Shown in pieces: positions 46,759 through 54,499 of a stretch of DNA of 64,000 bases. A program made the position numbers and the translations under genes. The notes under the pieces were generated by a model, which did not search any database, had not been told where the DNA came from, and was given only the letters and a program-made list of their open reading frames with translations. Location: IMG/VR virus record IMGVR_UViG_3300042446_002147, positions 59,770-123,769 of that record. The stretch is one strand, 5' to 3'. This DNA comes from a virus. Every line of letters starts with the position of its first letter. Within the stretch, counting starts at the first letter, position 1.

Positions 46759-47201
46759 AGAAGAAAGATTTCGATAAAGGATTTCAAATAGAAAGAGAAG
46801 AATGGACAGAAAAAATTAGAGAACTTTCTATTAGAATGAAAAATATTAGAGAACTTGCAGATGTGCAGGTAGATCTTTATTATAATAGACAGATATTATT
46901 AGAATACTCTGCTAAGTTGGGTCAGGTAATGAGCAAGCTTAATGCTAAATTTAGAAAAGATAAGTCTAATAGATTAAAATACTATTCTGAAATGTCTCAA
47001 GTAAAATATGGGGCTAATGAAAAAACCCCTTTAATAGAAGGGGATCTTTCTGAATTAAAAGAAAGAATGGATCTTGTTGATGGACAAATATCTTTCCTTA
47101 ACGAGACTATGAAAACTGTCGATCACATGCTTTATGGTGTGAAATCAAGAATATCTTTAGAGGAATATTTAAGATCAGGAGCGGTTAAAAATAACTATTA
47201 A
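46734..47201 (+). CDS. uvsY: UvsY-like recombination mediator
   Basis: 155 residues, a little longer than T4 UvsY (137). Comparing by eye, both have a helical N-terminal half ending in RLKYYS (T4: ARLDYYS), then a short loop, then a block KERMDLVDGQISFLNETMKT followed by LYGVKSRISLEEYLRSG (T4: LDFCSGALDAIKSRGFAIKH). It is directly upstream of the UvsW-like helicase (two-base gap), and uvsY and uvsW are also close in T4. UvsY loads UvsX recombinase on gp32-coated DNA. The call combines weak sequence similarity with strong synteny. Confidence 0.6.
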   Translation: MSEQQPNVEKKDFDKGFQIEREEWTEKIRELSIRMKNIRELADVQVDLYYNRQILLEYSAKLGQVMSKLNAKFRKDKSNRLKYYSEMSQVKYGANEKTPLIEGDLSELKERMDLVDGQISFLNETMKTVDHMLYGVKSRISLEEYLRSGAVKNNY

Positions 47202-47203
47202 TA

Positions 47204-48745
47204 ATGTTAAAATTTGTAGTAAGTGAAGATAGAAATTGGTTAAGTCTTATAGATTACGAAGAGGAATTTGAAAGAAAACAGATTGATATATCTTTAACTA
47301 GAAAAATACATAATCATTATTTTCATCCATTAGTTAAGAAAAAACATTGGGACGGAGCAATATGCTTTGTTGATAAAAGGTTACCTATTTGGAGAGTGCC
47401 TTCTGGACTTTGGTCTGAGGTATACCAGATATGCGAAAAATATAAAATAGAGGTAGAAATAAACGGACTAGAAAGAATCATCGATAATTCTTTTACCTTA
47501 GAAAAATACACTGAATGGTGTAATAAATTCTTTAAGGGGGGTGTCGGAGGGGATCCTGAAAAAATGCCTAGGGATTACCAAATAGAAACAGCATGGAAGA
47601 TTATAAAATTTAAACTTTCTGTTTCCGAGGTAGCAACAAGTTCTGGTAAGACCCTAATCGCTTTTATGGTAATGGCTTATCTTAAGGAGGTTTTAAAGGT
47701 GAAAAAATTCCTTATGGTAGTTCCTAACACCAATCTAGTTATACAAGGATCTGAAGATTTTGAAGAATATGGTCTAGAGAAATTAGAAGACTGCGAGATA
47801 CAACAAATTCATGGATCTAATAAGAAAAAGATCTCTGGTGGATTAATGATAGGTACATATCAATCTTTAGTTAAAATGGATCCTGAATTTTTTGATGATG
47901 TGGAAGCTGTATTTGTAGATGAATGTCACCAAGCTCAAAGTGCATCTATTAAAAAGGTAGTTGCATTATGTAAAGACTCTAAATGGAGATTTGGGCTATC
48001 TGGAACATTAGCTAATAAAAATACTGCAGAGTATTTAACTATACAACAATTTCTTGGACCTTTAATTATGGAGATTTCTCCAAAGTTTTTATTTGATAAC
48101 AAATATGCTACTCCTGTTTCTATTAAGATAGTTAAAATGGATTGGATGGACGAGGAAGTTAAAGAGAAGCTTGCTACATTAAAAGAAACTAAAAATGAGA
48201 TGGAGGGTAACGAGCTTTTTAATCTAGAAAGAAAGCTTGTTGTTAATTCTGACAAGAGACTTAATTATATTATAAATTTTGTTCTTAAAACATCAAAGAA
48301 TTCTCTTTTACTTTTTCAATCTGTTGGCGAGGGATATGGTAAAAGAATATATGACGGAATAAGAGAAGGGTCTAATGATAGAGAGGTTTATTATATAGAC
48401 GGTGACACTGCTCCTGATAAAAGAGATATTTTCACTAAAAGAATGGAAGAAGGTATTAATAAAGTAATGGTTGCTTCTTTTGGCACTATGTCTACTGGTA
48501 TATCTGTTAAAAATATACACAATATATTTCTTATTGAATCATATAAATCTGAAGTACTGATTAAGCAGAGTTTAGGTAGGGGGATGAGACTATTTGATGG
48601 TAAAGAGAAAGTTAATATTATAGACTTTGTTGATGACTTCTCTTTTGGTGGAAAAGACAACTATTTGCTTAAACATTCTAAGGAAAGAATTGAAATTTAT
48701 AAAAAAGAGCAATTTGAATACAAGATATATGAGATCAAAATTTAG
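47204..48745 (+). CDS. uvsW: UvsW-like SF2 DNA/RNA helicase
   Basis: 513 residues, near T4 UvsW (503). The N-terminal ~100 residues form the UvsW accessory domain. Helicase motifs appear in order: Q-motif region PRDYQIETAW, motif I ATSSGKT, motif Ia VVPNTNLV, motif II VDECHQA, motif III GLSGTL, motif IV LLLFQSV, motif V ASFGTMSTGISV and motif VI KQSLGRGMRLF. UvsW unwinds branched DNA and R-loops and promotes the switch from origin- to recombination-dependent replication. It follows the UvsY-like gene in one operon. Confidence 0.9.
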   Translation: MLKFVVSEDRNWLSLIDYEEEFERKQIDISLTRKIHNHYFHPLVKKKHWDGAICFVDKRLPIWRVPSGLWSEVYQICEKYKIEVEINGLERIIDNSFTLEKYTEWCNKFFKGGVGGDPEKMPRDYQIETAWKIIKFKLSVSEVATSSGKTLIAFMVMAYLKEVLKVKKFLMVVPNTNLVIQGSEDFEEYGLEKLEDCEIQQIHGSNKKKISGGLMIGTYQSLVKMDPEFFDDVEAVFVDECHQAQSASIKKVVALCKDSKWRFGLSGTLANKNTAEYLTIQQFLGPLIMEISPKFLFDNKYATPVSIKIVKMDWMDEEVKEKLATLKETKNEMEGNELFNLERKLVVNSDKRLNYIINFVLKTSKNSLLLFQSVGEGYGKRIYDGIREGSNDREVYYIDGDTAPDKRDIFTKRMEEGINKVMVASFGTMSTGISVKNIHNIFLIESYKSEVLIKQSLGRGMRLFDGKEKVNIIDFVDDFSFGGKDNYLLKHSKERIEIYKKEQFEYKIYEIKI

Positions 48746-48750
48746 AATTC

Positions 48751-48760
48751 GGATATATAA
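48751..48760 (+). promoter_or_regulatory. GGATATATAA promoter-like element
   Basis: Identical to the element at 11467-11476. It starts 6 bases after the UvsW stop and ends 19 bases before the ATG at 48780, in the main spacing class. It would start transcription of the accessory block. Confidence 0.5.
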
Positions 48761-48779
48761 AAGAAATAATTAAATCTCA

Positions 48780-49379
48780 ATGAGAAACATCAAAGAATAT
48801 AGAGATTTCTGTATTAATGAATCTGAAGAATTATTCTTTAGCAGACACTTAGGAAATGATGCTAAGACATATGGTGATAGGGCTAAAAATCATTATAACC
48901 TACCTGAAGATGCTAGTATATTACAAAAAACTCAAAGGTTCTTTGGGTACATCGAAGACAAGCTAAACAATATTGCACAAGCAGGACAAGATATAACAAG
49001 ACAAAATAGAGCTGTTAGAGGCGGGGGTTTAAATACTGGATATGAAATGTTATTCGGTCTTCCGGCTATTGTACCAGGAGTACTTAAAAGAGTATTCGGA
49101 CCTACTAAATATGAGATTTCTAAAAGAGTACCAGCTAAGGATGAAGATGTAGATGTTGAGTTCATGAGACACACAAATGAGGATTTTGCTAAAAATGAAC
49201 TACCGAACATTAAAACTGAGCAACAATTAGAAGATAATATCACCGAGCTTTATCAAAAAGCTCAGGTTAATAAAGGACAGGTACCTGCTCTAGATGATAT
49301 AGGAATGAATAGAGCTTACCTTTATTATACAAAACAAAAAAATCCTAATCAACCTATATTCCAACCAAATAACGCATAA
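48780..49379 (+). CDS. Protein with capsid-targeting-like N-terminus (199 aa)
   Basis: It begins MRNIKEYRDFCINE|S, a clear match to the shared peptide. The rest has no recognised domain: a helical stretch (LQKTQRFFGYIEDKLNNIAQ), a Gly-rich linker, a short hydrophobic segment (LFGLPAIVPGVLKRVFG, residues ~91-107) that might associate with membrane or other proteins, and a charged C-terminus. Candidate internal virion protein; function unknown. Confidence 0.55.
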   Translation: MRNIKEYRDFCINESEELFFSRHLGNDAKTYGDRAKNHYNLPEDASILQKTQRFFGYIEDKLNNIAQAGQDITRQNRAVRGGGLNTGYEMLFGLPAIVPGVLKRVFGPTKYEISKRVPAKDEDVDVEFMRHTNEDFAKNELPNIKTEQQLEDNITELYQKAQVNKGQVPALDDIGMNRAYLYYTKQKNPNQPIFQPNNA

Positions 49380-49383
49380 AAAA

Positions 49384-50136
49384 ATGAAAAAATTCTCTTT
49401 AGTAATAGAAAAGAAAAGACAAGACTTAAAAGAAGCAGAACTTGTAACTGAAAGAAATCAGTATTTAGATTTCTCTAAGAAGTACAATAAAGAACATGGT
49501 GTTTCTGGACCTTTTGATAAAAAATTCAAAGGTGATGAAAAATCACAGGAAGAGTACATGCAAGGTCTTTCAATGGCTTGGGACGAGTACAAGAAAAAGA
49601 AAGGTATTAAACTTAAATCTAATAGCAAAGACTTTGCTTTCAAAAAGAAAATGAATGAGTCTAAATCTTCTGATATGGCTAAGCAGATGATCGGTGATGG
49701 CGGAGATCCTAACTATCATTTTGTTACTATGTGTGACGATTACATGTTTGAGAAAGAAGATGCTATGATGAATTATAGTAAAGAGCCAATGTCTGCTCCT
49801 TTAAAGATCAAAACCACACCGGATTTTGGAATCTATACATTCGGTCCTTTTATGAATATAGAAGAATCAAAAATGTTTGCTGAAAGCATCGAATTAGATG
49901 AGATCAACGGACCAAGAATGGTAACTATACAAGACAGAAAAAATGGTGAAGTATTCTCTAAATTCTTATCATGTAAAATGCAACCAGTTTGGGACGAGCA
50001 TATTGAAGAGCATGTAGGAAGCATGGAAGATGAAGAAGACGAAGAAGAGGAAGAAGATCCTAACATGGAATACACTTATGGTGATGAAGATGAAGGTACT
50101 GACGATGTAGTTTACGATGAGGATGAGGAGGAATAA
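49384..50136 (+). CDS. Acidic-tailed unknown protein (250 aa)
   Basis: The first ~100 residues are basic and helical (SLVIEKKRQDLKEAE, then DEYKKKKGIKLKSNSKDFAF). The middle (~110-205) is a folded-looking segment. The last ~40 residues are almost all Asp/Glu with Tyr, ending VVYDEDEEE. Long acidic tails occur on DNA mimics, nucleoprotein partners and chaperones, but nothing more specific can be said. The N-terminus MKKFSLVIE only weakly resembles the shared targeting peptide. It is 4 bases after the previous gene and 2 before the next. Confidence 0.5.
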   Translation: MKKFSLVIEKKRQDLKEAELVTERNQYLDFSKKYNKEHGVSGPFDKKFKGDEKSQEEYMQGLSMAWDEYKKKKGIKLKSNSKDFAFKKKMNESKSSDMAKQMIGDGGDPNYHFVTMCDDYMFEKEDAMMNYSKEPMSAPLKIKTTPDFGIYTFGPFMNIEESKMFAESIELDEINGPRMVTIQDRKNGEVFSKFLSCKMQPVWDEHIEEHVGSMEDEEDEEEEEDPNMEYTYGDEDEGTDDVVYDEDEEE

Positions 50137-50138
50137 AA

Positions 50139-50585
50139 ATGATGAATCAATTACAAAGTCAAGCTCTATATCCAGTACTGCAACACTATACTGGTGAAAA
50201 GATAACTTCAATATCTGTTCTTGATGATCATAATCTTATTTTTAATACTTTCATTGGTGATGATGGTTTTGTTAATCAGAACACAGATGGAGATTGGGAA
50301 ATAATAATAGAAAACAAAATTGTCTATACAATAGAGAAGGATGTTTTTGAGGTTCTTGTAAAACCAAGTAGAAAAAGTTCATTAGAGAATTACGTTGGTA
50401 TTCTTAATGATCTTTTTAATGATAAAAAAATAAGCAATAGATCAAGGATATTGGTTTTTAATATCCTCCTATTTCTAGAAGAATATATAATAAACTCAGA
50501 CTTTCTTCCAAAGAAGAATTTAAGAGTTGGTCCTTTTAGTATTTTTAATTACAAGGGGAATAAATTTGTTTACTGTTTAAATTAA
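50139..50585 (+). CDS. Unknown protein (148 aa)
   Basis: No known family. The N-terminal half has beta strands (ITSISVLDDHNLIFNTFIGD, then WEIIIENKIVYTIEKDVFEV) and the C-terminal half is helical (SRILVFNILLFLEEYIINSD). It sits 2 bases after the acidic-tailed protein and 3 before the large fusion protein, so the three genes form one unit. It could be a partner of the fusion protein; that is inference from position. Confidence 0.5.
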   Translation: MMNQLQSQALYPVLQHYTGEKITSISVLDDHNLIFNTFIGDDGFVNQNTDGDWEIIIENKIVYTIEKDVFEVLVKPSRKSSLENYVGILNDLFNDKKISNRSRILVFNILLFLEEYIINSDFLPKKNLRVGPFSIFNYKGNKFVYCLN

Positions 50586-50588
50586 AAA

Positions 50589-52622
50589 ATGTCTGGAATA
50601 AAATATTTAGCCGATATCTACGAAAAAAAAGGAAAGGATTTTATAGAAAAACTTTTCAGCCAGGAACTTAGTGTTACTGAGAATCTTGATGGATCATCTT
50701 TTTCTTTCGAAAAAGATTTTACTGGTGACAATATTTCTTTTTATAAAAAAGATCAGGAAAATCCTATAACTAAAGTTGATAGGATATTAATGAGATACTA
50801 CGATAAGCCTATAAATTATATAGATTCCCTTCCGGAGTCAGTAAAAGCTGAGATACCAAAAGGATGGAGATTTGGTATGGCTTATTTTCCTAATACAAAG
50901 CCAGTAAGAATTGAATATGAAAGACTTCCAAAAAATCATTTAATTCTAACACATATTCTTGTAAGGGACGAATTTGGCGAAACCACAAGAACTATACAGG
51001 AGAAAGACGAACTAGATGAATGGGCAGATAAGCTCGGAGTAGAAAAAGCACCTATTATTTTCCAAGGAAAATTAAACGACGATCAGAAAATGTCTATTAT
51101 GGATTTTTTATCAACTCCATTAATGGATTTAAAAACACGTTTCAAGACTGAAAGTTTTTCTAAGTATCTAATATCTTTATTAAATCCAGAAATAATTAAG
51201 ACCACTTTAGGTAAGGATTTACAAGGAGAGATAGACTCCTTGGTTTTTAGATTCGAGGAAGATGGTAAGGAAGATGTTGTTTTAGCTAAAATGGTTGATC
51301 CAGTTTTTTATGAAATAACAAGAGATAGAAAAGTTACAAGGTCTTCTTACTTCCCTAGCGACATTTATTCTCTTTGTCTAATAGATATTATGAATTTCAT
51401 ATTAGAAAGAGGTGTAGAGAGCTTTAGCGCAGAAGGAACTGAGCCTGAGGAGAGGTATATTAATTTTGTATTCTCCGTTTTTAAAACTTTTTCGTACGAA
51501 GAGGGAGAAAGATATATTGGTGCAGACTTTGATAAACCTGAGTATCTTAAATCTGAAAACTTTGACATTAATAAGGAACTAATAGTCGATAAAGATGTTG
51601 TTGAGTATTTAGATAAAGATGAAGTTTATTGTGATATCCTCCAAATGGTATTAAATTCATTTAGAAAATTCAAAAGAAAACCTCATGGGTTTTTCACTGA
51701 GGGTCTAATAGAACAATTCAATCTTCTTGTTGAAGAGATAGCTGATTATATAAATGCTAAAAGAAAAGATAGGATAGAAGAATCTTTAGGAGTTCCCACA
51801 TTTGTTTGGTTTAAAAAAACAGGAAGTAGATTTAAAATCACTGACGATGAATCTTTAGAAGATGAAATAGATTTAGATTCTATTATAGAAAATACAGTAT
51901 TTAATGAGTCTGATCTATTATCCGAATCATTAAATGATATCAATGAAAAAGATGACGAATCTATTGAAGAATTAAAAAAATCCGAAGATGACGCATCTGA
52001 GTTCTTTTCATTTAAAGATTTTAAAAAAGTGGTATCAACTCATAAAGAGAAAAAGAAAACAAAAATATTAAATGAGGAAAACCAAAAAGTTAATTTAATA
52101 ATTGGTAAATTCCAGCCATTTAATAACGGACACCTTAAAATGTGTACAAGACTTAAAAAAGAAAATGACCTCCCCGTTTTTCTTTGTGTAGTTCATCCAG
52201 GAGGAGAAACTTCATCTAAAAAATACCCTTTTTCCGAAGAGGCTATTAAGAAGTCTATAGGATCTTTAACAGCAGAAAATGATAAATTATTTGCTGGTTA
52301 TAAAATAGTTCCTACTGATCTTTTAGAAGATGCTATTAAATCTATTGCAGAGAATGTAAATCCTATATCAGTTTGTATAGGAGAGAAAGACTTCGAGAAT
52401 ATGGTTTTACAAAGAGACTGGGTTAGAAATAAATACGATCTTAATGGAAATGATATTGAAATATTTAAAACTCCATATTGGTCTAATAATGAAGAGATAA
52501 GATCGTATATACAAAATACAGATTTCCAGAAATTCAAAAATAAAGTACCTAAATCTATTGCTGTTCTTTTTAATGAGTTTGTAAAGGAAATTCAAGAATC
52601 TTCTAATGAAGATAATATATAA
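50589..52622 (+). CDS. Fusion: ligase-like nucleotidyltransferase + NMNAT-like cytidylyltransferase-fold domain
   Basis: 677 residues. The N-terminal ~270 residues resemble ATP-dependent RNA/DNA ligases: motif I position ENLDGSSF (31-38), GWRFGMAYF (motif III area), HLILTHILVRDEFGE (IIIa), GEIDSLVFRFEEDG (IV) and VVLAKMV (V). The nucleophilic Lys expected two residues before the Asp is Asn (N32). The C-terminal ~175 residues are an NMNAT/NadR-type domain: NLIIGKFQPFNNGHLKM (502-518), PISVCIGEKD and WSNNEEIRSYI (the I-S-x-T-x-I-R area). The first His of the usual HxGH is Asn (N512). An acidic linker (~440-490) joins them. Such domains activate or transfer nucleotides, for example in NAD synthesis, but both key residues are altered, so activity is doubtful. 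Confidence 0.6.
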   Translation: MSGIKYLADIYEKKGKDFIEKLFSQELSVTENLDGSSFSFEKDFTGDNISFYKKDQENPITKVDRILMRYYDKPINYIDSLPESVKAEIPKGWRFGMAYFPNTKPVRIEYERLPKNHLILTHILVRDEFGETTRTIQEKDELDEWADKLGVEKAPIIFQGKLNDDQKMSIMDFLSTPLMDLKTRFKTESFSKYLISLLNPEIIKTTLGKDLQGEIDSLVFRFEEDGKEDVVLAKMVDPVFYEITRDRKVTRSSYFPSDIYSLCLIDIMNFILERGVESFSAEGTEPEERYINFVFSVFKTFSYEEGERYIGADFDKPEYLKSENFDINKELIVDKDVVEYLDKDEVYCDILQMVLNSFRKFKRKPHGFFTEGLIEQFNLLVEEIADYINAKRKDRIEESLGVPTFVWFKKTGSRFKITDDESLEDEIDLDSIIENTVFNESDLLSESLNDINEKDDESIEELKKSEDDASEFFSFKDFKKVVSTHKEKKKTKILNEENQKVNLIIGKFQPFNNGHLKMCTRLKKENDLPVFLCVVHPGGETSSKKYPFSEEAIKKSIGSLTAENDKLFAGYKIVPTDLLEDAIKSIAENVNPISVCIGEKDFENMVLQRDWVRNKYDLNGNDIEIFKTPYWSNNEEIRSYIQNTDFQKFKNKVPKSIAVLFNEFVKEIQESSNEDNI

Positions 52623-52631
52623 TTAAAAAAA

Positions 52632-53468
52632 ATGAAGAAGATATTAAGCTTTAAAGATTTTTCACTATACGAATATCAAAAATTTGACAACTCACTATAC
52701 AATAAAATTAACGAAGCTACATTTACGGACGAGGTGGAGAAAAGAAAATATGATCCGGTAGCTTTCAAAAAAATGAGGGCTGCAGTTTTCTTTCTAAACG
52801 CACAATATCCTTTCTTTGGAGGTCTTTTGTCTAGATTAATCATTAGAGAAAATAGAGGTATAAAAACAATGTGTACTGATGGAGTAAGTATTCACTACAG
52901 CCCAGGATTTGTACATGAACATACTGATGATGAAATAATGTGGGTAATAGCCCATGAGGTTTTACATTGTGCTTTATTACATTTCCTAAGAATGCCAGGA
53001 AAGGATTCTAAAACAGTAAGTATATGGAATTATGCTACAGATTATGCTTTAAATCAGATGCTTACACCAGTCGATGAATCAAATCCAGGTAATCCTAAGC
53101 CTAGCGAAAAGAGAGGAGACTCTATAGGTAAAATGCCAAAGGGAGCATTATATCCTGGATGTGGAAGAGTTTCTTACGATAAAGAATTTGTTGGATTATC
53201 TGCTGATAGCATTTATGGTATTTTAATTAAAAATGGATTTCAACCAGATCCGGAAGATTCGCAAGCTGTTAATCCTCCACCACCTCCACCACCACCAGCT
53301 CCTCCACAGATACCTGTAGTCGGAGATATTATATTCGACCCAGCTAGTGGTAACTACGGTGTGGTAAATAGCGTAGATGAAGATAATGATTCAGTGGATT
53401 ATGATCCTATACCAAAATCTAAGGTTCCTGAATATATTAGAAAAAAATACGAGCAAGACAATTTATAA
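52632..53468 (+). CDS. Predicted zinc metallopeptidase with capsid-targeting-like N-terminus
   Basis: 278 residues. It begins MKKILSFKDFSLYE|Y, the shared peptide. Residues ~47-145 match the metallopeptidase-like domain of VWA-associated proteins (DUF2201/COG3864 type): MRAAVFFLNAQYPFFGGLLS, then IMWVIAHEVLHCALLHFLR with HExxH at 108-112, then IWNYATDYALNQML, where the Asp is the usual third ligand position. A run of eight prolines with Ala/Pro (around 212-225) separates a small C-terminal domain (VVGDIIFDPASGNYGVVNSV). In bacteria this domain is usually fused to a VWA domain; here the VWA is the next gene, 9 bases downstream, followed by a MoxR ATPase. Confidence 0.75.
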   Translation: MKKILSFKDFSLYEYQKFDNSLYNKINEATFTDEVEKRKYDPVAFKKMRAAVFFLNAQYPFFGGLLSRLIIRENRGIKTMCTDGVSIHYSPGFVHEHTDDEIMWVIAHEVLHCALLHFLRMPGKDSKTVSIWNYATDYALNQMLTPVDESNPGNPKPSEKRGDSIGKMPKGALYPGCGRVSYDKEFVGLSADSIYGILIKNGFQPDPEDSQAVNPPPPPPPPAPPQIPVVGDIIFDPASGNYGVVNSVDEDNDSVDYDPIPKSKVPEYIRKKYEQDNL

Positions 53469-53477
53469 AATCGTAAT

Positions 53478-54461
53478 ATGAAAACAACAATAACCGGAAT
53501 AAGAATCCAAGAAATGGATCCACCTGCAGGAACGGGAGGAACAGGACCAACTCCGCCACCACCACCTATTGGAGATCCTGAAAACGTTGATAAATGGAAA
53601 GAAGATGAGGATGAGAAAAAAAGGGATCAAGATGGAAAACCAGAAGAAGAAGATGATGAGGATACTTTCGAAAGAGGCTTAACTGGAGGTGGAGGAACTT
53701 CTAATGTTGGGGGAGTATTACCAACAGGATCTCTAGGAGATCTTGGTGGAGATTCTGGATTAAATGGTGAAACATTAGGAGAAGAATGGGAGACATCATT
53801 AAAAAGATCAGAAAATGCTGGAAACGTACCTGCTTCTGTTAAAAGAGCATTAGATAAATTAAAAAGACCTGTTATTGATTGGAAATCTGAACTTGAGAAA
53901 TATATTGATGATGCAGTATCAAAAACTAAATATAAATTACCTGCTAGAAGATTTATTGGAGGCGGTGATGCTCAATACGGATATAAAAGATATAAAGAGG
54001 ACTTTGAGAACTTAGTGATTGCTATAGACACATCAGGATCTATAACTAGACCTATGATTGAGCAATTTCTTTCAGAGACAATGAAAATTACAGAGGATTA
54101 CGCTCCACAAAAAACAGTAATACTTTATTGTGATACCCAAGTTTATGCCCCAGATATTTTAGAACCAGGAGATACTCCAGATTTTAATAAGATTGCTGGA
54201 GGTGGGGGAACTAATTTTTGGCCTCCTTTTAAATGGGTGGAAAAAAACATACTTGACGTGGGTGAAACCCCAACGGTATTTATATACTTCACTGATGGAT
54301 TTGCAGAATTTCCTAAATCATCCGAATACGGAATAGATGGTTATGATGATAGATGTATTTGGGTATTCTTATCTTTTAATGGAGAGCCTTTTGGAAACGA
54401 TCAACCTTTTGGTGAAAGAATAGATATCACACTGGCAAATAAAGAAGTGGAAACTATATAA
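53478..54461 (+). CDS. VWA-domain protein (COG3864-type C-terminal half)
   Basis: 327 residues. After a Pro/Gly-rich and acidic linker (1-110), residues ~110-175 are a helical lead (PASVKRALDKLKRPVIDWKS), then the VWA domain: LVIAIDTSGSITRPMIEQF with the MIDAS D184-x-S186-x-S188, VILYCDTQVY, GGGGTNFWPPFKWVEKN (MIDAS Thr) and TVFIYFTDGFAEFP (third MIDAS Asp). The first part has two Pro/Gly-rich stretches like the Pro-rich linker at the end of the previous gene, as if one ancestral metallopeptidase-VWA gene had been split. VWA-MoxR pairs usually remodel or assemble protein or metal complexes. It lacks the shared targeting peptide. Confidence 0.8.
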   Translation: MKTTITGIRIQEMDPPAGTGGTGPTPPPPPIGDPENVDKWKEDEDEKKRDQDGKPEEEDDEDTFERGLTGGGGTSNVGGVLPTGSLGDLGGDSGLNGETLGEEWETSLKRSENAGNVPASVKRALDKLKRPVIDWKSELEKYIDDAVSKTKYKLPARRFIGGGDAQYGYKRYKEDFENLVIAIDTSGSITRPMIEQFLSETMKITEDYAPQKTVILYCDTQVYAPDILEPGDTPDFNKIAGGGGTNFWPPFKWVEKNILDVGETPTVFIYFTDGFAEFPKSSEYGIDGYDDRCIWVFLSFNGEPFGNDQPFGERIDITLANKEVETI

Positions 54462-54466
54462 AAATA

Positions 54467-54476
54467 GATATATAAG
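54467..54476 (+). promoter_or_regulatory. GATATATAAG promoter-like element
   Basis: Lies just after the VWA gene stop and ends 23 bases before the MoxR ATG at 54500. It might give the ATPase its own promoter inside the cluster. It is one of the longer-spaced copies of the recurrent element. Confidence 0.4.
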
Positions 54477-54499
54477 AAATAAAATAAGAAATATTAAGG

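Noticed and set aside
49384-49430. Targeting-like peptide at the start of the 250-aa acidic-tailed protein
   Set aside because: MKKFSLVIE is only a partial match and has no second aromatic residue, so it was not counted.
50589-51400. Calling the fusion protein an active RNA ligase
   Set aside because: The catalytic Lys of KxDG is Asn and motif III is poorly conserved, so only a ligase-like fold is proposed.
53478-53530. Targeting-like peptide at the start of the VWA protein
   Set aside because: MKTTITGIRIQE lacks the two aromatic positions of the motif; only the start MK and a final Glu agree.
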